DNA of 19,922 nt, from positions 1-19,922 of the forward strand of contig DATGCX010000092.1 in assembly GCA_035311445.1 (NCBI GenBank), in the 5' to 3' direction. Below the pieces are notes generated by a model. It saw only the letters and a program-made list of their open reading frames with translations, was not told where the DNA came from and did no database searches. Source of the DNA: JAJPKK01 sp035311445. GTDB lineage: Bacteria; Pseudomonadota; Alphaproteobacteria; Rhizobiales; Xanthobacteraceae. Shown here one piece after another: positions 12,638 through 19,037 of the stretch (position 1 is its first letter; each line of letters starts with the position of its first letter). The translations under genes were made by a program, and so were the position numbers.

Positions 12638-13696
12638 ATGCACATGGAATTTGCAAGCGATAACGCCGCCGGAGTTGCGCCTGCCATTCTGGACGCCCTG
12701 GTCCGTGCCAATTCGGGATTTGCGATCGCGTATGGGGATGATGCCACAACCCAACGGATCGAACGTCGGTTCTCGGAATTATTCGAGCGCGATGTGGCGG
12801 TATTTCTGGTTAGCACCGGCACGGCAGCGAACGCGTTGGCGCTCGCGCACGTGTCGCCGCCATGGGGTGCAGTGCTGTGCCACGCCGAGGCCCATGCCAT
12901 TGTACATGAATGCGGCGGGCCGGAATTTTTCGGCGGGGGACTGCGGCTGCTTGGCATCCAGGGCGAAGCCGGCAAGCTCAATCCGCGTGCAGTAGCGGCG
13001 GCGCTCGACCGCAACTTCGGGCTTCGACCGCACCAACTCGTAGCGGCGGCGCTGTCGCTCACCCAAGCAACCGAGCTTGGTACCATCTATCAAACCGATG
13101 AGATCGCGGCACTCGCGGCGCTGGCCCATAATCGCGGCATGACAGTCCACATGGACGGCGCGCGGTTCGCAAACGCGGTCGTCAGGCTTGGCGTGACGCC
13201 GGCCGAGATGAGCTGGCGTGCAGGCGTCGACGTGCTGTCCTTCGGCGCCACCAAAGGAGGGGCGCTTGCCGCCGAGGCGGTGGTGTTCTTCGATCCGGCG
13301 CGTGCCGCCGGCATGTGCGAGCGACGCAAGCGCGGCGGCCACCTCACCTCGAAGCATCGTTTCATCGCGGCGCAATTCGAGGCATTCCTGGCAAACGACC
13401 GTTGGCTTGAGCTTGCCGCTCACGCCAATCACATGGCCGATCGTCTGGCTGCGCATCTTGCAAGCGTCAAGCTGCCGCCCCTGTGGCCCATCGAAGCCAA
13501 TATGATATTCGTTCTGATACCCCAGGTCTTGCATGAGCGTCTGCAGGCCGCCGGCGCCCACTATTACGTAGTCCATACGGACCGCACCGATCCCGCGCGG
13601 GTGCCCCCCGGGTATGTTCTGGTTCGCCTAGTGATGTCTTTTGCAACGATGCAAGACAGCGTCGATAAATTCATAGCTCTCGTAAATCCGACGTGA
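12638..13696 (+). CDS. ltaE: Low-specificity L-threonine aldolase (PLP-dependent)
   Basis: Splits L-threonine or L-allo-threonine into glycine and acetaldehyde, and may act on related beta-hydroxy amino acids; cytoplasmic, fold-type I PLP enzyme. The 352-residue protein matches family length. Visible blocks are FASDNAAGVAPAIL at the start, the PLP-phosphate contact STGTAANALAL, HMDGARFANAVV with the Asp that contacts the PLP ring, and the Schiff-base lysine K206 in LSFGATKGGALAAEAV. The late part has RVPPGYVLVRLVMSFATMQDSVDKF. The start at 12638 follows GTGAGGGA at short distance; the in-frame ATG at 12644 gives MEFASDN, closer to family N-termini, with the better spacing, so it may be the real start. 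It is divergent from gltB. The beta-eliminating lyase family is close in sequence, but the FGATKGG motif fits aldolase. Confidence 0.88.
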   Translation: MHMEFASDNAAGVAPAILDALVRANSGFAIAYGDDATTQRIERRFSELFERDVAVFLVSTGTAANALALAHVSPPWGAVLCHAEAHAIVHECGGPEFFGGGLRLLGIQGEAGKLNPRAVAAALDRNFGLRPHQLVAAALSLTQATELGTIYQTDEIAALAALAHNRGMTVHMDGARFANAVVRLGVTPAEMSWRAGVDVLSFGATKGGALAAEAVVFFDPARAAGMCERRKRGGHLTSKHRFIAAQFEAFLANDRWLELAAHANHMADRLAAHLASVKLPPLWPIEANMIFVLIPQVLHERLQAAGAHYYVVHTDRTDPARVPPGYVLVRLVMSFATMQDSVDKFIALVNPT

Positions 13697-13800
13697 TGGC
13701 GCCCAAGGTCCGCCTGAATCGAGCGATCCGATTGGAAAATAGAGTCACGCAACGAGATAGCGAGATGACTCTGAAAGGTGGAATGGCCCGGAGGGGCAAC

Positions 13801-14130
13801 ATGCAAATGATAAAGGCGACTGCGGGCCCGGCCATCTTACTTTTCTGCGCGATATTGCCGGCATGGGCTGCGGCGCAGTCATACCACGTCTTGCCTAACG
13901 GCTACACGTTGTCGCGCCATGAGCGTCCACCGGTACCACCTGCCGACATACCAAGTGTAGGGGTGGCCAGGAACAATGCATCGGCGAAGCATTTTCCGCC
14001 GCTGCCGCGCACCCGCCCCAACGACATCGCCTCCGGGTCGACGAGAGAGACCCTGCCAAGGGCGCAAGGCGTGACGACGACATCGCGCCCTGAGTCGCCC
14101 ATTATGGTTCCGGTCGCCCCATTGGAGTGA
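13801..14130 (+). CDS. Small secreted protein of unknown function
   Basis: A 109-residue protein with a clear signal peptide (MQMIKATAGPAILLFCAILP, probable cleavage after AWAAA near residue 25). The mature part of about 84 residues is rich in Pro, Ser, Thr and Arg and lacks cysteines: QSYHVLPNGYTLSRHERPPV at the start and SPIMVPVAPLE at the end. It looks largely unstructured. I chose ATG 13801 because GGAGGGG lies just before it; in-frame starts at 13693 (GTG), 13765 and 13783 would put a charged extension before the signal peptide. It lies 104 bp after the aldolase gene on the same strand and ends at a strong hairpin terminator. I recognise no family and assign no role. Confidence 0.6.
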   Translation: MQMIKATAGPAILLFCAILPAWAAAQSYHVLPNGYTLSRHERPPVPPADIPSVGVARNNASAKHFPPLPRTRPNDIASGSTRETLPRAQGVTTTSRPESPIMVPVAPLE

Positions 14131-14148
14131 TCCGGACCGACCTTCAAC

Positions 14149-14184
14149 AAACATGCGCCCCGGAACCTCCGGGGCGCATGTTTT
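14149..14184. terminator. Strong bidirectional hairpin terminator
   Basis: AAACATGCGCCCCGG (14149-14163) and CCGGGGCGCATGTTT (14169-14183) form a perfect 15-bp stem with a 5-nt loop, followed by T on the plus strand and flanked by A on the other side. It sits between the converging secreted-protein gene and hsp20, so it can end both transcripts. Confidence 0.85.
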
Positions 14185-14202
14185 ACGTACGGATATTTCG
14201 GA

Positions 14203-14667
14203 TTAGGCTGCCGCCTTTGCGTCAACAACCTTGCCGTTCGGCGCTGTATTGATGCGAATGGTGCGGGGCTTCATGGCCTCAGGAATCTCGCGCACCAAGT
14301 CAATGTGCAGGAGACCATTCTCCAGCTTCGCCGCCTTGACTTCGACAAAGTCGGCAAGCCGAAATACGCGCTCAAACGCCCGAGCTGCAATGCCCTGATA
14401 AAGAACTTCAGGCTTGCGGGCATCAGTTACCGGTTGCTTCTCACCCTTCACCGTCAGTGCGTTTTCCTTTGCCTCAATGGAAAGCTCGGACTCAGAGAAT
14501 CCCGCGACCGCAATGGTGACGCGATAGGAATTCTCATCTGTCCGTTCGATGTTGTAAGGCGGGTAGGGCGAACCGCCTTCGAAGCCCGGCGCCTTGTCGA
14601 GCAACGAAAACAGCCGGTCAAACCCGACGGTAGAGCGATAAAGGGGGGAAAGATCGAATGTACGCAT
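14203..14667 (-). CDS. Small heat-shock protein, Hsp20/IbpA family
   Basis: ATP-independent holdase chaperone that binds unfolding proteins in the cytoplasm as large oligomers. The 154-residue protein has the N-terminal MRTFDLSPLYRSTVGFDRLF typical of rhizobial class A (IbpA-like) Hsp20s. The alpha-crystallin domain spans about 35-130 (YNIERTDENSYRVTIAVAGF, ELSIEAKENALTVKGEK, AFERVFRLADFVEVKAAKLE, NGLLHIDL). The C-terminal I-x-I anchor is TIRI. The ATG at 14667 follows AGGAGGA. Control appears layered: a sigma-32-like promoter at 14786-14757 and a ROSE-like RNA thermometer in the 83-nt leader that sequesters the ribosome site. In Bradyrhizobium such genes often come in sets; this one stands alone here. 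Confidence 0.93.
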   Translation of the reverse strand: MRTFDLSPLYRSTVGFDRLFSLLDKAPGFEGGSPYPPYNIERTDENSYRVTIAVAGFSESELSIEAKENALTVKGEKQPVTDARKPEVLYQGIAARAFERVFRLADFVEVKAAKLENGLLHIDLVREIPEAMKPRTIRINTAPNGKVVDAKAAA

Positions 14668-14668
14668 G

Positions 14669-14750
14669 GCATATCCTCCTTTGAAGCGACATGCAAAAGT
14701 CCGCCCTCAAAGGGCCGGACAGTGTTTGTGCAGCCGGGATGGCCTGCACC
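14669..14750 (-). ncRNA. ROSE-like RNA thermometer in the hsp20 leader
   Basis: Read on the minus strand, the leader folds into three successive hairpins: GUGCAG/CUGCAC (14749-14728, 6-bp stem), GUCCG-g-CCCU/AGGG-CGGAC (14720-14699), and a 3' hairpin GCAUGUCGCUUCAAAGGAGG continuing AUAUGC (14694-14669). In the last, UCGCU faces the AGGA of the ribosome site with one unpaired G, which is the diagnostic U-Y-G-C-U arrangement of ROSE elements, closed by GCAU/AUGC. Melting at high temperature would free the site and allow Hsp20 translation. Family recognition is from the motif; folding was done by hand. Confidence 0.85.
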
Positions 14751-14756
14751 TGGGCT

Positions 14757-14786
14757 ATATGGGGAGCCCAATCCCGGCTTCAAGTG
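14757..14786 (-). promoter_or_regulatory. Sigma-32 (RpoH) type heat-shock promoter of hsp20
   Basis: On the minus strand CACTTGAAG (14786-14778) and CCCCATAT (14764-14757) are separated by 13 bp. This matches the E. coli sigma-32 consensus CNCTTGAAA-N13-17-CCCCATNT with one difference. The predicted start site near 14750 falls exactly where the first ROSE hairpin begins, which supports both calls. Confidence 0.7.
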
Positions 14787-14951
14787 TGCGAGAGCACGTG
14801 GCGCATGAGCTGCCGGAGACCGTAAATTAAGACTTTCTGCGTCGTTGAATGCTGACAGCAATTCCGATAGGCGTGCAGTGGAGGGAACTCCCCAGCGACT
14901 GCCAACTGGCGCTAAATCTTTGAGCGTGCTGAATTGCCGAAATACCGCTCG

Positions 14952-15896
14952 ATGAAACTCGTTTCCATTCCGGCCAATCCAGTGCCTGAAGGCGCCGTAA
15001 TGGGTGTTCTCAAGACACCCGACGGGGTTTCAATCAGGTTCGCGCGCTGGCCAGCGCCGCCGAGTCGCAAGGGGACGGTGTGCGTTTTTCAAGGGCGCAC
15101 CGAATTCATCGAAAAATATTTCGAGGTGGTGCGCGATCTCATTGCCCGCGGCTTTGCCGTCGCGACGCTCGACTGGCGCGGCCAAGGCTTGTCCGGCCGA
15201 ATGCTCCGCGATCCGCGCAAGGGGCATGTCTCAAGTTTCGCGAAATATGCCATCGATCTTGAAACCTTCATGCGGGAAGTCGTACTGCCTGATTGTCCAC
15301 CCCCGCTGTTCGGACTCGCAAATTCCATGGGGGCTGCAGTGCTGATGCGCGCTGCGAGCCACGGCTATCGCTGGTTCGACAGGCTGGTACTGTGCGCTCC
15401 AATGATCAGGCTTACCAATATTCCGCTGCTTCCCGCCGTCCCGGCGCTCGTGAGAGCCATGCGGCTGGCAGGTTTCGGCCGTGTATTCGTCCTCGGCGGC
15501 GGACCGGCCTGCAAGGCGACCGAGCCCTTCCTCAACAATCCAGTGACATCAGACCCAATCCGCTACGCGCGCACCGCCGCGATCGTGGATGCGGAACCGG
15601 CTCTGGCGCTCGGAGCGCCGACGATCGCCTGGCTTGACTCTGCGTTTCGCGTCATGGGGGAATTTGCTAACCCGGCTTTTCCCGCAAAGCTGCGGCAGCC
15701 GATGCTGATAGTCGCCTGCGGCCGCGACCGGCTGGTTTCGACCGCAGCGATTGAGGATTTTGGCAGCCGTCTGCGGGTCGGCTCCCACCTCGTCGTGCCC
15801 GGGTCCAAGCACGAAATCCTGATGGAACAGGACATGTTTCGTAGCCAATTCTGGGCAGCCTTTGACGCCTTTGTACCCGGCACCCCGGCATTCTGA
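14952..15896 (+). CDS. Alpha/beta hydrolase, lysophospholipase/monoacylglycerol-lipase-like (Hydrolase_4)
   Basis: A 314-residue serine hydrolase, cytoplasmic or membrane-associated, with no signal peptide. After FQGRTEFIEKYFEVVRDLIA and the strand-turn TLDWRGQGLSG, the nucleophile elbow reads GLANSMGAA (S125, where relatives usually have H-S-M-G-G). The acid is probably D259 in VACGRDRLVS and the base H287 in PGSKHEIL, so the triad is complete. A lid region (about 165-215) separates the two halves. These motifs match PldB/monoglyceride-lipase-like enzymes that cleave lysophospholipids or monoacylglycerols; the true substrate cannot be read from sequence. I chose ATG 14952 (MKLVSIPANPVPEGAV) over TTG 14934 and ATG 15000 because relatives share the IPANPVPEGAV lead. 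It converges on hisN with a 30-bp gap. Confidence 0.85.
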   Translation: MKLVSIPANPVPEGAVMGVLKTPDGVSIRFARWPAPPSRKGTVCVFQGRTEFIEKYFEVVRDLIARGFAVATLDWRGQGLSGRMLRDPRKGHVSSFAKYAIDLETFMREVVLPDCPPPLFGLANSMGAAVLMRAASHGYRWFDRLVLCAPMIRLTNIPLLPAVPALVRAMRLAGFGRVFVLGGGPACKATEPFLNNPVTSDPIRYARTAAIVDAEPALALGAPTIAWLDSAFRVMGEFANPAFPAKLRQPMLIVACGRDRLVSTAAIEDFGSRLRVGSHLVVPGSKHEILMEQDMFRSQFWAAFDAFVPGTPAF

Positions 15897-15926
15897 CGCT
15901 GCAGTGCAGATTGAACCGAAACCGTC

Positions 15927-16709
15927 TCAGGCGTTTAACAATTCCAGCGCAGCCGCGTGGATGCGGCGATCGCCTGCCGCAACGATGCGCCCCCCCGATT
16001 CCGGCACTTTCCCATCCCAGGTGGTGACAATTCCACCAGCGCCAGAAATGATCGGAATCAAGGCGGCTACATCGTGAGGCTTGAGTTCTGTCTCTATAAC
16101 GAGGTCCACATGGCCGGCGGCGAGCATGCAGTAGGAATAGCAATCGCCGCCGTAGCGAGACAGGCGCACCCGCGCTTCGACATTGGCGAAAACGGCGCGG
16201 TCGGCCGCACTCATGAGTCTCGGGTTCGTGGTATACAGCACAGCTTCAGCGAGCGCCGGGCAGGGCCGCACCATTAGGGCGCGATTGCCTGCCGGGCCCC
16301 GGTAGGCGGCGGCTAGGCCATCGCCCGAAAAGCGTTCGCCGATAAACGGTTGATGCACCATCCCGAATACAGGTCGTCCCGAACGGGTGAGAGCGATCAA
16401 TGTGCCCCACGCCGGCATTCCGGAGATGAATGACTTGGTGCCGTCAATGGGATCGAGCACCCACACGAATTCGGCGTCGCTGCGTTCAGGGCCAAACTCC
16501 TCGCCGATGATGCCGTGAGTTGGGAACTTCTCCCGGATCAAAGTCCGCATCGCATGCTCGGCTGCGCGGTCGGCGGCTGTTACCGGATCGAACGTGCCGC
16601 CGCAGCTCTTGTCCTCGACGCTGAGCGAAGTGCGGAAGAAGGGTCTGATGGCGTCCCCCGACACCGTCGCAAGCTCGTCAATGAAAGCTCCAAAGTCCAC
16701 GGCGGTCAT
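15927..16709 (-). CDS. hisN: Histidinol-phosphatase / inositol-monophosphatase family (HisN type)
   Basis: A Mg-dependent phosphatase of the IMPase superfamily, 260 residues. Metal-binding residues are visible: E70/E71 in IIGEEFGPE, D86 and D89 in LDPIDGTKSF, and D213 in LKPHDVAALIPIISGAGG. GGDCYSYCMLAAGHVDLVIE completes the fold. The KPHDVAAL block and overall length resemble the HisN subfamily, which removes phosphate from histidinol phosphate in histidine synthesis; inositol-1-phosphatase (SuhB-like) or another sugar phosphatase remains possible. The ATG at 16709 has AGGG nearby. A perfect AGGAGGT lies 27 bp further upstream on the same strand with no usable start after it (TAG at 16724-16722 closes the frame). 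The upstream spacer carries two tandem sRNA genes on the other strand. Confidence 0.82.
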   Translation of the reverse strand: MTAVDFGAFIDELATVSGDAIRPFFRTSLSVEDKSCGGTFDPVTAADRAAEHAMRTLIREKFPTHGIIGEEFGPERSDAEFVWVLDPIDGTKSFISGMPAWGTLIALTRSGRPVFGMVHQPFIGERFSGDGLAAAYRGPAGNRALMVRPCPALAEAVLYTTNPRLMSAADRAVFANVEARVRLSRYGGDCYSYCMLAAGHVDLVIETELKPHDVAALIPIISGAGGIVTTWDGKVPESGGRIVAAGDRRIHAAALELLNA

Positions 16710-16898
16710 CTGTGCGCCCTTCTAGCGTGTCGTGATGACCTCCTACATAGCGCCCCGGATCGAGCATGAGCCGGCCGTCATCGAGATTTTTTCAACGGCC
16801 ACACCAATTTACTCAGGTGGTTGCAATTACTGCTCTCAGTGCTGGCACCGGCCCTAAAAAGAAGTCCGCGAAGACGTTAACAATCTATGATTTTGCCT

Positions 16899-16927
16899 CT
16901 TGCATTTTGTGCGCCGCGGTGACATGT
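16899..16927 (+). promoter_or_regulatory. Sigma-70 type promoter of sRNA copy 1
   Basis: CTTGCA (16899-16904) and ACATGT (16922-16927) are 17 bp apart, close to the rhizobial CTTGAC-N17-CTATAT pattern. The bases between and around them are largely conserved with copy 2 (both share ATTTTGTGC and GACATGTT/TACATATT), as expected for a duplicated functional promoter. Confidence 0.6.
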
Positions 16928-16933
16928 TCCAAC

Positions 16934-17024
16934 CGTGCGGTAACGCGCTCTCGCGTTGCCGCCGCCCTCCTTGGGCGTTTCCTCCCTAGACTTGGGCCGC
17001 TGGTACGCTAGCGGCCCTTTTTTT
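16934..17024 (+). ncRNA. Small RNA, suhB/mmgR-like, tandem copy 1
   Basis: Predicted transcript of about 91 nt. The 5' hairpin GCGGUAACGCG-CUCU-CGCGUUGCCGC (16937-16962) is an 11-bp stem. A 33-nt core (16964-16996) carries CCUCC twice around UUGGGCGUUU and ends in CUAGACUUGGG. The transcript finishes in an intrinsic terminator, GGGCCGCU/AGCGGCCC (16994-17017), followed by seven T. The core and its place beside an IMPase-family gene fit the alphaproteobacterial suhB RNA family, of which S. meliloti MmgR (a regulator of polyhydroxybutyrate storage) is a member. Family assignment is from memory of the motif and context and needs a covariance-model search. Short ORFs overlapping it look spurious. 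Confidence 0.75.
16994..17024 (+). terminator. Intrinsic terminator of sRNA copy 1
   Basis: GGGCCGCU (16994-17001) pairs perfectly with AGCGGCCC (17010-17017) around an 8-nt loop, followed directly by seven T (17018-17024). It is a classic Rho-independent terminator on the plus strand only. Confidence 0.88.
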
Positions 17025-17074
17025 CAAATCGGTCGATTTTCTCGTTGGCTGATCCGTTCTGTTCCCATTTACCC

Positions 17075-17103
17075 CTTGAATTTTGTGCAGCGCAGTTACA
17101 TAT
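17075..17103 (+). promoter_or_regulatory. Sigma-70 type promoter of sRNA copy 2
   Basis: CTTGAA (17075-17080) and ACATAT (17098-17103) are 17 bp apart and closer to consensus than copy 1. The predicted start is near 17110, just before the 5' hairpin, mirroring copy 1. Confidence 0.65.
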
Positions 17104-17109
17104 TTCTGC

Positions 17110-17196
17110 AGTGCGGTAGCGCTTTCGTTACCGCAGCCCTCCTTGGGCGTTTCCTCCCTAGACTTGGGTCATTGGGTGTACCAATAACCCTTTTTT
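17110..17196 (+). ncRNA. Small RNA, suhB/mmgR-like, tandem copy 2
   Basis: Predicted transcript of about 87 nt. The 5' hairpin UGCGGUAGCG-CUUU-CGUUACCGCA (17112-17135) is a 10-bp stem. The 33-nt core at 17136-17168 is identical to copy 1. The terminator GGGUCAUUGG/CCAAUAACCC (17166-17190, one mismatch) is followed by six T. The flanking stems differ from copy 1 in sequence but still pair, which argues for conserved RNA structure. Two independent promoters and terminators would let the copies be expressed separately with overlapping targets. Confidence 0.75.
17166..17196 (+). terminator. Intrinsic terminator of sRNA copy 2
   Basis: A stem of nine pairs with one C-A mismatch (17166-17175 with 17181-17190) and a 5-nt loop, followed by TTTTTT (17191-17196). 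Although the stem is nearly unrelated in sequence to that of copy 1, its position relative to the core is identical. Confidence 0.8.
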
Positions 17197-17272
17197 CATA
17201 ATATTCCAACGATTACGCGCTAAATTATGGTTAGCTTGTGGCCACTTGGTGCGGTATCGAACGCTGCGGCGT

Positions 17273-18160
17273 CTATTCGGCGGCAGAGCGGTAGGGTTGC
17301 AATTCCTGCAGGGCAATTTCGCTGAGCCGGTCGGCGATCATTTCCAAGTCGTGGGCAACTGTGGAAAATGATGCAGCCCGCTCAAAGCGACGTTCGTCCA
17401 TATACAATGCTCGGTTGATCTCGAGCTGTACTGAGTGGAGTCCAGCGGCAGGGTTACCGTAGTGCTCTGTGATGAAACCGCCGGCATACGGCTTGTTGCG
17501 GCTTACCGAGTAGCCTCGCTCCCGTAACGTTGCCTCAATTGTGTCCGCAACGACACCAAGGCAACTGGTTCCGTACCGATCGCCGATAACAACGTCGGCG
17601 CGCGGGCGCTCGTCCTTCGGACCGGCAGCCGACGGCATGGAATGGCAATCCACCAAGACTGCGGTCCCGAATTCGCGGTGGATCCGGGTCACAAGCTTAC
17701 GGAGCGCCCGGTGGTACGGTTTGTAGAGCCCCTCGATCCGGCGCAGCGCATCATCGACCGAAATCCGCTGGCCATAGATTTCCTGCGCGTCTCCGACCAC
17801 GCGGGCGACGGTACCGAGGCCGCCCGCGACCCGCATCGAGCGCGTATTGGCAAATGATGGCAACCGGCCATCGAACATGCGCGGGTCCAGCTCGTAAGGC
17901 TCACGATTGACGTCGACGAAACAGCGCGGGAAGTGCGCCCGCATCAATGGATGGCCGCGTGCAACGACCCCGATCAGCAATTCGTCGACAAAGCAATCCT
18001 CGGAGCGCCGCAAGATTGCGAGCTCAAGGCGCGCGGCTGCCAGGAAGGTACGTGGATAGATGCAGCCGCTGTGGGGCGAGTTGAAAGCTACCGGCCCGCG
18101 CCATTCGGCCGGCTCAAGGATTTCAAAAGCGGGGTCGAGTTCGTCAGGATACACGTTCAT
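17273..18160 (-). CDS. N-formylglutamate amidohydrolase family protein
   Basis: Hydrolyses N-formyl-L-glutamate to formate and glutamate, the last step of one histidine-degradation route, or a related N-formyl or N-acyl amino acid. The 295-residue protein is of family length. Key blocks are VAFNSPHSGCIYP (probable metal-binding His and Ser region), DCFVDELL, CFVDVNREPYELDPRMF, VDCHSMPSA, ADVVIGDRYG, and PYAGGFITEHYGNPAAGLHSVQLEINRALYMDE, all typical. No signal peptide, so cytoplasmic. The start at 18160 (MNVYPDELDPAFEI) leaves about 200 bp to the divergent cpdR gene. No other hut gene is nearby, so a role in histidine use is not supported by context; a stand-alone formyl-amino-acid hydrolase is equally likely. 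Confidence 0.88.
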   Translation of the reverse strand: MNVYPDELDPAFEILEPAEWRGPVAFNSPHSGCIYPRTFLAAARLELAILRRSEDCFVDELLIGVVARGHPLMRAHFPRCFVDVNREPYELDPRMFDGRLPSFANTRSMRVAGGLGTVARVVGDAQEIYGQRISVDDALRRIEGLYKPYHRALRKLVTRIHREFGTAVLVDCHSMPSAAGPKDERPRADVVIGDRYGTSCLGVVADTIEATLRERGYSVSRNKPYAGGFITEHYGNPAAGLHSVQLEINRALYMDERRFERAASFSTVAHDLEMIADRLSEIALQELQPYRSAAE

Positions 18161-18360
18161 GGGTTCATGGGCCGCCGGATCTCGTTCTTAGCCGCGCCGT
18201 CAGCGGAATAAAAGCCATAAAGTTCTCTCCGAAAGACACCGGATATTTATTCCAATTCACTTCATATTTACCAACAACGCGCCTTATGGAAAGGTATGAC
18301 TTGGGAGGGGGCTGGCATGGGGCAGATCCGATCCCATCAGACATCAGGCTGGCGAATCGC

Positions 18361-18723
18361 ATGGCGACAAAGATTCTACTGGCTGAAGATGATACGGATA
18401 TGAGGCGTTTTCTCGTCAAGGCGCTGCAGACGGCGGGTTATGAGGTCATTTCGTATGACAACGGGCTATCGGCCTATCAACGTTTGCGTGAAGAGCCTTT
18501 CGAACTGCTGCTGACCGATATCGTGATGCCGGAAATGGACGGGATCGAGCTGGCGCGCCGCGCCGCGGAACTCGACCCCGATATCAAGATCATGTTCATT
18601 ACCGGGTTTGCCGCAGTAGCGCTCAACCCGGATTCCTCGGCGCCCAAGCAGGCGAAGGTCCTGTCCAAGCCTTTCCACCTGCGTGACCTCGTCAACGAGG
18701 TCGGCAAGATGCTGGCGGCGTAA
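18361..18723 (+). CDS. cpdR: CpdR-type single-domain response regulator
   Basis: A receiver-only protein of 120 residues that, in its unphosphorylated form, is known in Caulobacter and Sinorhizobium to bring ClpXP and its substrates (such as CtrA) together and place them at the pole; the CckA-ChpT relay phosphorylates it. Visible features are the acidic pocket LLAEDD (E9, D10, D11), phosphoacceptor D53 in LLTDIVMPEMDG, T81 in FITGFAAVALN, and K103 in VLSKP. There is no output domain. The C-terminus is KMLAA; the terminal Ala pair in Caulobacter CpdR is part of its own ClpXP degron. I chose ATG 18361 because MATKILLAEDD matches family N-termini; the frame is open further upstream to 18286 without homology. 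No strong ribosome site is visible. Confidence 0.92.
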   Translation: MATKILLAEDDTDMRRFLVKALQTAGYEVISYDNGLSAYQRLREEPFELLLTDIVMPEMDGIELARRAAELDPDIKIMFITGFAAVALNPDSSAPKQAKVLSKPFHLRDLVNEVGKMLAA

Positions 18724-19037
18724 TCGCCTATCGGCCAGCGCTCGCGTCCGATTCCCTGCTGGCGGGGAATTTGGCACGGAATTTTGCGCGGTCCCGGCCA
18801 TCCGGCTCTTGCCGATGTCAATTTGCCGAACAATCCCATCACGCCATCCCTGTGCAGCAGCCGCAGAGAGTTCTCTTTCATCTGGGGGCACGGAACTTCT
18901 GAAGCAAAGGGCAACGCATTGGTCCGGCAGGGCAGGGAAACGCCGATAACCCTTTTCTTGAAATCGGTGAGCCTGCCACCGGAGAGTCGCTTGCCGTCAT
19001 TACTGTGAGTCGATATAGGATCGGGCCCACCTCATCC
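18724..19037 (+). other. Spacer between cpdR and tRNA-Val
   Basis: 314 bp without a credible gene. A short inverted repeat ATTCCC (18751-18756) / GGGAAT (18765-18770) follows cpdR and could be a weak terminator, but it lacks a T-tract. The last 50 bases contain the tRNA promoter, listed separately. Confidence 0.4.
18990..19018 (+). promoter_or_regulatory. Promoter of tRNA-Val
   Basis: CTTGCC (18990-18995) and ATATAG (19013-19018) are spaced by 17 bp, close to rhizobial housekeeping promoters, with a predicted start about 12 bases before the mature tRNA. A GC-rich run (TCGGGCCC) follows the -10, as often seen for stable-RNA promoters. Confidence 0.55.

Larger units (their letters stand above)
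16710..17272. other. 563-bp intergenic region with tandem sRNA genes
   Basis: No convincing protein gene lies here. It is less GC-rich than its neighbours and contains two diverged copies of a promoter-sRNA-terminator unit starting 176 bp apart (16899-17024 and 17075-17196), listed separately. The first 190 bases should hold the hisN promoter on the minus strand, which I could not pin down. The last 75 bases are A/T-rich and without recognisable signals. Confidence 0.7.

Noticed and set aside
12779..13576. 265-codon minus-strand frame opposite the threonine aldolase gene
   Set aside because: Shadow of a gene with all expected PLP-enzyme motifs.
14733..14778. Long stem GCCGGGAT/ATCCCGGC with an inner TGGGCT/AGCCCA in the hsp20 upstream region
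   Set aside because: It overlaps the sigma-32 promoter and would lie mostly outside the transcript; the GUGCAG/CUGCAC hairpin that begins at the predicted start explains the leader better.
16766..17201. Two 81-codon frames (16766-17011 and 16956-17201) that both contain ALLGRFLPRLG
   Set aside because: The shared peptide only reflects the duplicated sRNA core; both frames run across terminators and promoters.
18930..18965. Possible third degenerate sRNA copy (GATAACCCTTTTCTTG) near cpdR
   Set aside because: It lacks the CCUCC core and a proper terminator stem; similarity is limited to a short ACCCTTTT string.
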